From Neospora caninum Liverpool (Eukaryota; Apicomplexa; Conoidasida; Eucoccidiorida; Sarcocystidae), in the NCBI RefSeq assembly GCF_000208865.1, contig NC_018391.1:62001-126000 (forward strand): a DNA stretch of 64,000 nt. Reading direction: 5' to 3'. Of the stretch, positions 58,349 to 64,000 are shown in pieces. A model generated the notes under the pieces. The model was not told the origin of the DNA and searched no databases. It saw only the letters and a list, made by a program, of their open reading frames with translations. Position numbers and translations under genes: made by a program. Numbering within the stretch: the stretch's first letter is position 1; each line of letters opens with the position of its first letter.

Positions 58349-59949
58349 CTTGGTTTCGTTCGTTTTCCCTCTCGATCGAACCGCCTTCTCGCTCTCGCCT
58401 TCTCTCCTCGGATCGGTGTCTTCTCCCTCTCCGTTTCCTCGCCCCTCCCCGTGTCTTTGTGTCTCTTTTGCCGTCGACGCGCGCCTACACTGCCCCACAG
58501 TGCTCCTAGGCTTCTCTCGCGAGGCTTGCCGACAGCGTATTTCCCTGGACGGCTTCCTCAGGAAAGAAGGCAGAGACACTGCACCAGAAGCGTCGTCGGG
58601 GTACAGGCTTCATACACAAAACCCGCAGCGAGATGTCTCTGTGCAAAAGTCGGCCAATGTGAGCACACGGCGCAAAAGGCTCTGCTATGGCAGACTGGGA
58701 CTGGACTCATTCGCGTGGGGCACGCCCTTGCGCTTCGATTCTTCGGGTCGTCTGCGTTTTTCTTGAGGGGGAAAGTGCCTCCAAAAAAAGGGACCAGATC
58801 CAACAATGACCCTCCTGCGCTCCCCACAGAAAACAGCCACTCCGGGCGGACAGCTGCCTTCACCTGTCTATACAGAGAAGCGCCAATGGAAGACACGAAA
58901 TGTCGAGAAAGAAGCGCCCTCTCACGGGTTCCGAGATACTTTGCCACGTGCAGCTCGGCGCAAAAAAGGCGTAGAGCGCATGCTCCAAGCCTGCGAGTGA
59001 ACGCGCAACGCGTGCAGAGAACGAGAAGAATCCAGCAACTCCTCAACACAGGTTTCCTTTTGCGCGCGCGTCCAGCGAACGGATCCAAGAAGAATCGCAG
59101 ATATCACGATGTTCCAGCTCTTGATAGAATCGATGTGAAACGCAGTGGGACTCGACTTCGCGATTGACATGCGCGCATGCAGAGGCCTGCCAGGGAAAAA
59201 AGGAGCAGACCCCCGTTAGCCATGGCTCCACGCATTGCGCATTTCCCACGTATTTTTACTTTTCGTCCTTCCCGTTTCAAGAGGACATGGGACGCGCTGT
59301 TCTCTCCAACAGAGACACCTTCACAAAGTTCACGTTCGCGCGGTTCCGCGTCCAACCCGGTTCCGGGCCGGCTCTGCCGTGTCGTCCTCCTGCTTGTATC
59401 CGAGGCAGCCGAAGAGAGTGTTCCTGTTCCGCTTTTCTGTTTATGCCGCTTCTTTTCTCTCTACATGTGCATCGCGGGGTTTTTTCTTGCGCTTTCGCCG
59501 CACCACCGTCCGTATTTCAGTCCGTGTGATGTGTGCCCCGCTCAGGCGGACGTAGCGCCGGGCTGCACTTGGCGCAACGGCAAACTTTGCGTGTTCAAGG
59601 ACTTTCTTTCCTCTCTCCTTTTTCTACTGTTCAGTTTGCCTATTTCTCCCTCGGCCTCGCTCCCCTCTCCCGTATCTCTTCTTATCCAGTGCTTCGGTCG
59701 ACGACTTCTCGCCCCCCGGCGCTCGGTTCTTCCCCCTTTGTCTGTGTCCAGCGCGCCACCGTCCCCCTCTCGCCTTCCTCCTCGTAGGTGCGTCTTCTGC
59801 GCACATTTGCCCTGTCTTCTACATCTCATCTGTCTTTCGACACCGCCTTCTGCGTCGTATTTCTTCGGAAGGCAGGCCGGCCTCGAATCCTTCCCGTGCT
59901 CCTTTCTCCGCTCTCGCGTCTCCCTGTGCGATAGAAGCTGACTCCGACC
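58349..59949. promoter_or_regulatory. Divergent region, pICln / OB-fold RGG protein
   Basis: The 1.6 kb between two opposing starts should contain both promoters and 5' UTRs. The last 700 bp before 59950 are strongly pyrimidine-rich (C/T runs at 59600-59830), as is common in coccidian 5' UTRs. A plus-strand frame from 59177 ends at a TGA at 59939-59941, just before the chosen ATG; it is Arg/Ser/Pro low-complexity and I take it as UTR. No WGAGACG or TGCATGC site was found. Confidence 0.4.
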
Positions 59950-61797
59950 ATGGCGGTGGCGGCGTCCGTCTTGTCTCAGCTCCACCAGCAGTGGAACGTA
60001 TCATTCAAGTCTGAGGCACTCGATCTGCTTCCGATTCTCATTGCGGATGCATGTGACGGGCTGCCTTCTGCCGGGGTCGCCCCGTCGTCTGTGGCCTCGC
60101 CAAGCGGGAACGCGGCTCCTGTTTCCCTTCACGCGCTGCAACGGTTTCTTCTTTCGTCTGACCTTCGGAGTCTCCGTCTCGCTCCTCCTTTGCCCGAGGG
60201 GTTCATGGCACAGAAAACCGCGTCGTCTCTCCCGGCGCCGCTCATGCTGATGCTGCTCTCCTCACGAGACATCACCTTGCCGTCGAAGGAGGGCGAAGAA
60301 GACTTTCTGTCTGCCGCGGCTGCGCCTTGCTACCGGGGCCACAAGCGGCGCTTGCTCCTGCTCAAGCTGACTGATGGTGCGGGGTGTACGTACACCGCAA
60401 TCGAGCACCACTACTGTCGGCAGCTGGACGTCCCTCTGGTTCCCGGACTGAAGCTGCTGCTCCGTCCGACGACGCGAATCACGAACGGGCTCTTTCTCCT
60501 TGAGCCGGCCACGGTGCAGGTTCTTGGCGGGAGCGTGGCCAGCCTCGAAAGCGCGTACAAACTCCGCGAGCACGTCCAGCAGGCGCGCATGCACAAGAAG
60601 TCAGAGAGAGCGTCTCTGAACGGAGCGGTCGGCGGTTCTGGAGACGGCGAAGAAGACGGACCGCCGCGCTTCCTTCCCTTCTCCTACGCCGCGGCAAAGA
60701 AGGCGCTCGCGGAAGGGAAGGAAGTCGTCGCTGCGGCGCTGGTGAGCCAGCAGAAGAGCAGTGAGAAGGCCCAGACTGCCCGCCGTGGCGACGACCGTGA
60801 AGGCGCGAGGAAGACGTTGCAGCAGCTAAAGGAAGAGTCGAGTGCAGGAGGCGAAGCTGCTGGAAGCAAAGTGGAGAGGTTCCAGCAGCGAGATGAGCCG
60901 AAGAACGCTGCGCTGCAGGCACTTGTCGTGAATCCCCACGAGAGAGGCCGAGAGAGGAGGGGTGCTCGAGAGGACCCGGACGGGGAGACACCGCCTCGCG
61001 GAGGGCGAGGCGGGCGCGGAGGGACGGGCGGAGGCAGGAGAAGAAGAAGAGACGACGGCTTCGAAGAGGAAGGCCTCTACATGAAGGATTCCAAGGCACC
61101 GGTCTCCTACAATCTCCTCGACCTGATTTGCAAAGAAAAACCCAGCAGCGCAAGCGCGACAGGGAACGAGCAGACGGCAGGAGCGACTCCCTTCTCTTTG
61201 CATCCCAGAGACGAGGGCCCCACGGCCTCCACCAGTGTCTCGACACTTCAAAGACCCGGTTCGTCCGAGCCGGCCTCTCGGCCTGCCAGGGACAGAGGCA
61301 GGGCCGGAGGCTCAGGGCAGAGCAGAGGGGGACGAGGGCACGGGGTCGTTTCTGGAGACAGCTCTCCTCGAGGCGGAAAAAATCCCGAGGAGGGAAGAGG
61401 CGGCAATTTCTTCTCTTACTACTACGCCGAAGATCCGTCTACGATGGCTCTCTTCCCTTCTGCACACGCTCCTGCGTATGCTCAGAGAAGCTCAGCACGC
61501 GGTGGAGTCTCTTCGACCCGTCCCGGAGGCAGTTACGCCGGTGGAGGTCATCACAACGCCTCGGGTCCGCAGTCGTACTCTTCTCATTCGCCTTCTACCG
61601 CCTATCCTGCACCGTCTCTCTCTGCTCACCCTTCGCCGCACGCGCATGCCACTAGACGCGCTGCAGAGGCAGCTCGTACTCTCGATTCCGGCCCTGGTCA
61701 CGTGCGCGGAGCGAGAGGGAGAGGGAGAGGAGGAGAGCGGGGACGAGGTATGGGAAGGGGGAGAGGCGGAGGGGGAAGGGGGAAAAGGGAGTTTTAG
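59950..61797 (+). CDS. TDRD3/RMI1-N-type OB-fold protein with RGG tail (615 aa)
   Basis: A single exon from ATG 59950 (context ACCATGG) to TAG 61795-61797. Residues 1-100 are helical (VLSQLHQQWNVSFKSEALDL), as in the N-terminal helices of RMI1/TDRD3. Residues 131-198 form an OB fold: KRRLLLLKLTDGAGCTYTAI, VPGLKLLLRPTTRITNGLFL and LEPATVQVLGGSVASLESAY. The string of LKLTDG, an LLL..T.RI..G.LLL turn and V.VLGG matches the DUF1767/RMI1-N domain that in TDRD3 binds topoisomerase 3-beta. Downstream lie Glu/Arg-rich and Gly/Arg-rich segments, a Tyr patch (NFFSYYYAEDPSTM), and a C-terminal RG/RGG box (RGARGRGRGGERGRGMGRGR). No UBA or Tudor domain is visible, so I avoid the TDRD3 name. RGG boxes bind RNA and are PRMT substrates; a Top3 partner or RNA-binding role is inferred. 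Confidence 0.85.
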   Translation: MAVAASVLSQLHQQWNVSFKSEALDLLPILIADACDGLPSAGVAPSSVASPSGNAAPVSLHALQRFLLSSDLRSLRLAPPLPEGFMAQKTASSLPAPLMLMLLSSRDITLPSKEGEEDFLSAAAAPCYRGHKRRLLLLKLTDGAGCTYTAIEHHYCRQLDVPLVPGLKLLLRPTTRITNGLFLLEPATVQVLGGSVASLESAYKLREHVQQARMHKKSERASLNGAVGGSGDGEEDGPPRFLPFSYAAAKKALAEGKEVVAAALVSQQKSSEKAQTARRGDDREGARKTLQQLKEESSAGGEAAGSKVERFQQRDEPKNAALQALVVNPHERGRERRGAREDPDGETPPRGGRGGRGGTGGGRRRRRDDGFEEEGLYMKDSKAPVSYNLLDLICKEKPSSASATGNEQTAGATPFSLHPRDEGPTASTSVSTLQRPGSSEPASRPARDRGRAGGSGQSRGGRGHGVVSGDSSPRGGKNPEEGRGGNFFSYYYAEDPSTMALFPSAHAPAYAQRSSARGGVSSTRPGGSYAGGGHHNASGPQSYSSHSPSTAYPAPSLSAHPSPHAHATRRAAEAARTLDSGPGHVRGARGRGRGGERGRGMGRGRGGGGRGKREF

Positions 61798-64000
61798 GAC
61801 GCACTGAGGCACCTGAAACGGCCGTTTTTGTCAAAGTGAATCGGGGCAAAAAGGAAAAGCGGTGGGCCACCAGGAACGAACAGGGAAAAAAGGGATTTCC
61901 CCAGCTGGAGACACCTGAGACGCATTTGTATTCGCAGCTGCACGCGGGGTGGAACGCATCCGCGCCGCCTGCTTAGTCAAGGGAGCGGACGCTGCGGTCT
62001 TAGCCCCGGCGGTAGGTGTGGTTCTGTCTTTGTATCGCCAACGTCCTGCATTCGTTGTGTCAGTGACCGTTTTTTACTGTGCCAGGAATGGCGGCCATCG
62101 AGGCAGAATGTAGCCTTGGGGGACGGGGTGGATTAGAACCGCCTCCGTGGCGCTTGTTTCCCTATCGTCTGTCCTACGCGTCTAACAAAAAAAACCGTAT
62201 TTGGGGAGTTCACCGTACCCCAGTTGTGTCTGTTTACTGTTCGACTGAACCTCTACAGCAACAAGGATGTTCCACTTCAGGTAGGTTCTTTGTGTAGCAA
62301 TGCCGTGTGAAAGAAGAAATAGACGCTCTCGCGTAGATAGAAAGGGTTACACGCGCAGGCAAGATAGGGCCGCACGCAGCAGCTACGACTGCGGGTTTTG
62401 ACGCGTTTCCCCTCTTAACTCAGGGGGGGTAGTGACGACCGACTCGTGAGTTTTGCCGCATATACACAGCACCTGACTCCTAGCTGCTGGTCCGCAGCAG
62501 GTGGAGAGCAGGGTGACCACCCCGTTTTTAAGGGCGTGCTTCGGAAAAAATAGGTGAAACTTCAGCCATGTCATCGCCAACAGTGTCATTTTTGCCTGGG
62601 AAAGACTCAACTGACGGAGAGGAATCGGTGCAAATGCGGCGTGCGAAGTCCACTCCTGCCTGCACGATACAGCGAGTCAGGGATGCGAGTCGACGCTTTG
62701 AGGCAAATTCCACAGCGAGAGCAGAAGCCTGACCTGAAGGAAACCGGCTTCTGTGAAAGAATTCGACATATTTGACGACCCCGCCGAAGCGACTTGCTCC
62801 ATCGTGGTGTGGGCATTGGCACAGGCTTAAAAAGGAAACGCAAGCGTCCTCAACAGCAGCGTGTGGCGACAGACCCGAGGTGATCCCATGTGGCACAGTA
62901 TCTTTGGCAAGACATTTTGGGGGAGCGGAGACTACGAGTCGGGCTCTTGAACGAAACCGTTTGCAAAAATGGATATCTCCGCATTAGTCATCAGGTGGCT
63001 TTTACATGAGAGACGCCCGCCACGAGTTGACTGTCTAAAACACTTGATCAGACAACACGTGGAAAGGAGCAGAAAGTGTCTCTCCTGTGGTAATTCCTCG
63101 CGGCAGAGAGGTGCACGCGCTCTCTGCTTCTTTGTGTCGTTTCATGACTCTGGTAAACGGGGACGAATTGAGTAGCAATCGCCCCACAATTTCTTTCGTT
63201 GTCGCTGCCTTCACTCACAAGGTTGCCCTGGTGTTGCGAGCCGTACATTTAGTGAACGGCTAGCGAGAGCGCAAAGTACGCAATCATTGCGTAGAGCTCA
63301 GATACTTGCCTGCTGAGCAAGAGAATGCTGCCTTACGTGTCACAACCGTGCATAACTGACTCAATGATGCAAACAGGATCTCCGAACATCATTAGCAAAC
63401 CGTGTTGTCTCCGGCATAAGCAGGGGTCACGCCAAGACTTGTGAGTCCGTACCGTAGTCGAAATATATGTTTAGGATGAATAATCGAAAACGAGAAATCG
63501 TTTTTGTCGGCCCGGTAAGGAAGCGGAACGCAAGACCCCTCAGAAGCCAATCTTGTTACGTTAATGGCCACCGTCGGTGTTGCTGGCCCGACTTGAATGG
63601 CACAGTAAACGCCAGCAGGGTTTTCTCCCTTGTACGCATCCTCACTCCTATTCTTTTGTTTGGTACACACAGGCTGCCCTCGAGACTGTTGCAGGTTCCC
63701 CTTGTAAGGATATGCCGTTTTCTTCACCGCAGACTTCCGTTTTCTTTTTACGTCTGCTGAAAGTCTCGTGTCCAACAAGTTGCAAGTGCCGCCAGATGGC
63801 CGGTCAAGCCAGATAGGCAGAAACCCGCCACTTTTGCAGCGCCAGCTAACAGGCTACCGGTGGTTCCATGATAAAAGCACCCTGGTCGCTGTAGCTCCTC
63901 TGTAGTCCATATGAATGTATATAACGCTGGAAATCACACAAGCAATACGTATGTGGGTTGTAAAAACTTGGTCGTGGTGTAGGGGGTCGGAAGTGGCCTT
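61798..64000. other. Right-edge region with no supported gene
   Basis: The start of this stretch should be the 3' UTR of the OB-fold/RGG gene. Beyond it no open frame exceeds about 130 codons. The minus-strand frame at 62528-62896 (containing SRFGGVVKYVEFFHRSRFPS) is the most protein-like and could be an exon of a gene extending past the window, but no splice partners were found. Confidence 0.45.

Noticed and set aside
59177..59941. Plus-strand frame of 254 codons just upstream of the OB-fold gene
   Set aside because: Low-complexity Arg/Ser/Pro translation of a pyrimidine-rich leader, ending just before the well-placed ATG; more likely 5' UTR.
1..64000. CRISPR arrays, insertion sequences, prophage or operons
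   Set aside because: The DNA is eukaryotic with introns. The periodic repeats seen are microsatellites, purine tracts or coding repeats, and no transposase, integrase or reverse-transcriptase motif was seen.

Overview
The window is nuclear DNA of an apicomplexan coccidian, most likely Toxoplasma gondii or a very close relative (Hammondia, Neospora). The basis is GC-rich coding sequence in many-exon genes with GT-AG introns, hydrophilic proteins padded with Ser, Glu/Arg and Gly tracts, (TA)n microsatellites and polypurine tracts in introns and spacers, and frequent GCATGC-type motifs. No prokaryotic operon, rRNA, CRISPR array or transposon was seen. The models below were built by hand: exon phases were checked by arithmetic and the calls rest on remembered family motifs.

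Layout: (1) a CCDC97/DUF2052 spliceosome-associated protein (-, 3' end open at the left edge); (2) an unrecognised five-exon gene (+); (3) a Qa-SNARE syntaxin (-); (4) a putative mitochondrial protein of unknown function (+); (5) a ~2650-residue WD40-type protein (-) that I join from two blocks; (6) a PUS3/Deg1-type tRNA pseudouridine synthase in ten exons (+); (7) a small coiled-coil protein (-); (8) a ribonuclease-inhibitor-like leucine-rich-repeat protein (-); (9) a single-exon, signal-peptide and transmembrane protein with 52-residue repeats (-), isolated in long non-coding flanks; (10) pICln, the methylosome chaperone subunit (-); (11) a TDRD3/RMI1-type OB-fold protein with an RGG tail (+).

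Genes 1 to 7 alternate strand strictly, so five-prime regions face each other in pairs (5.3-6.7, 15.3-16.4 and 30.6-31.6 kb) and three-prime ends converge between them. Genes 7 to 10 are all on the minus strand. pICln and the RGG protein are head to head.

Most of the set is housekeeping RNA and membrane biology: U2 snRNP-associated CCDC97, snRNP assembly (pICln), tRNA modification (PUS3), a possible Pol I factor (gene 5), an RGG/OB protein and vesicle fusion (syntaxin). The repeat-bearing secreted protein at 51.3-53.1 kb is the one clearly lineage-specific gene. I found no convincing new multi-gene system; the best leads are genes 2, 4, 5 and 9.
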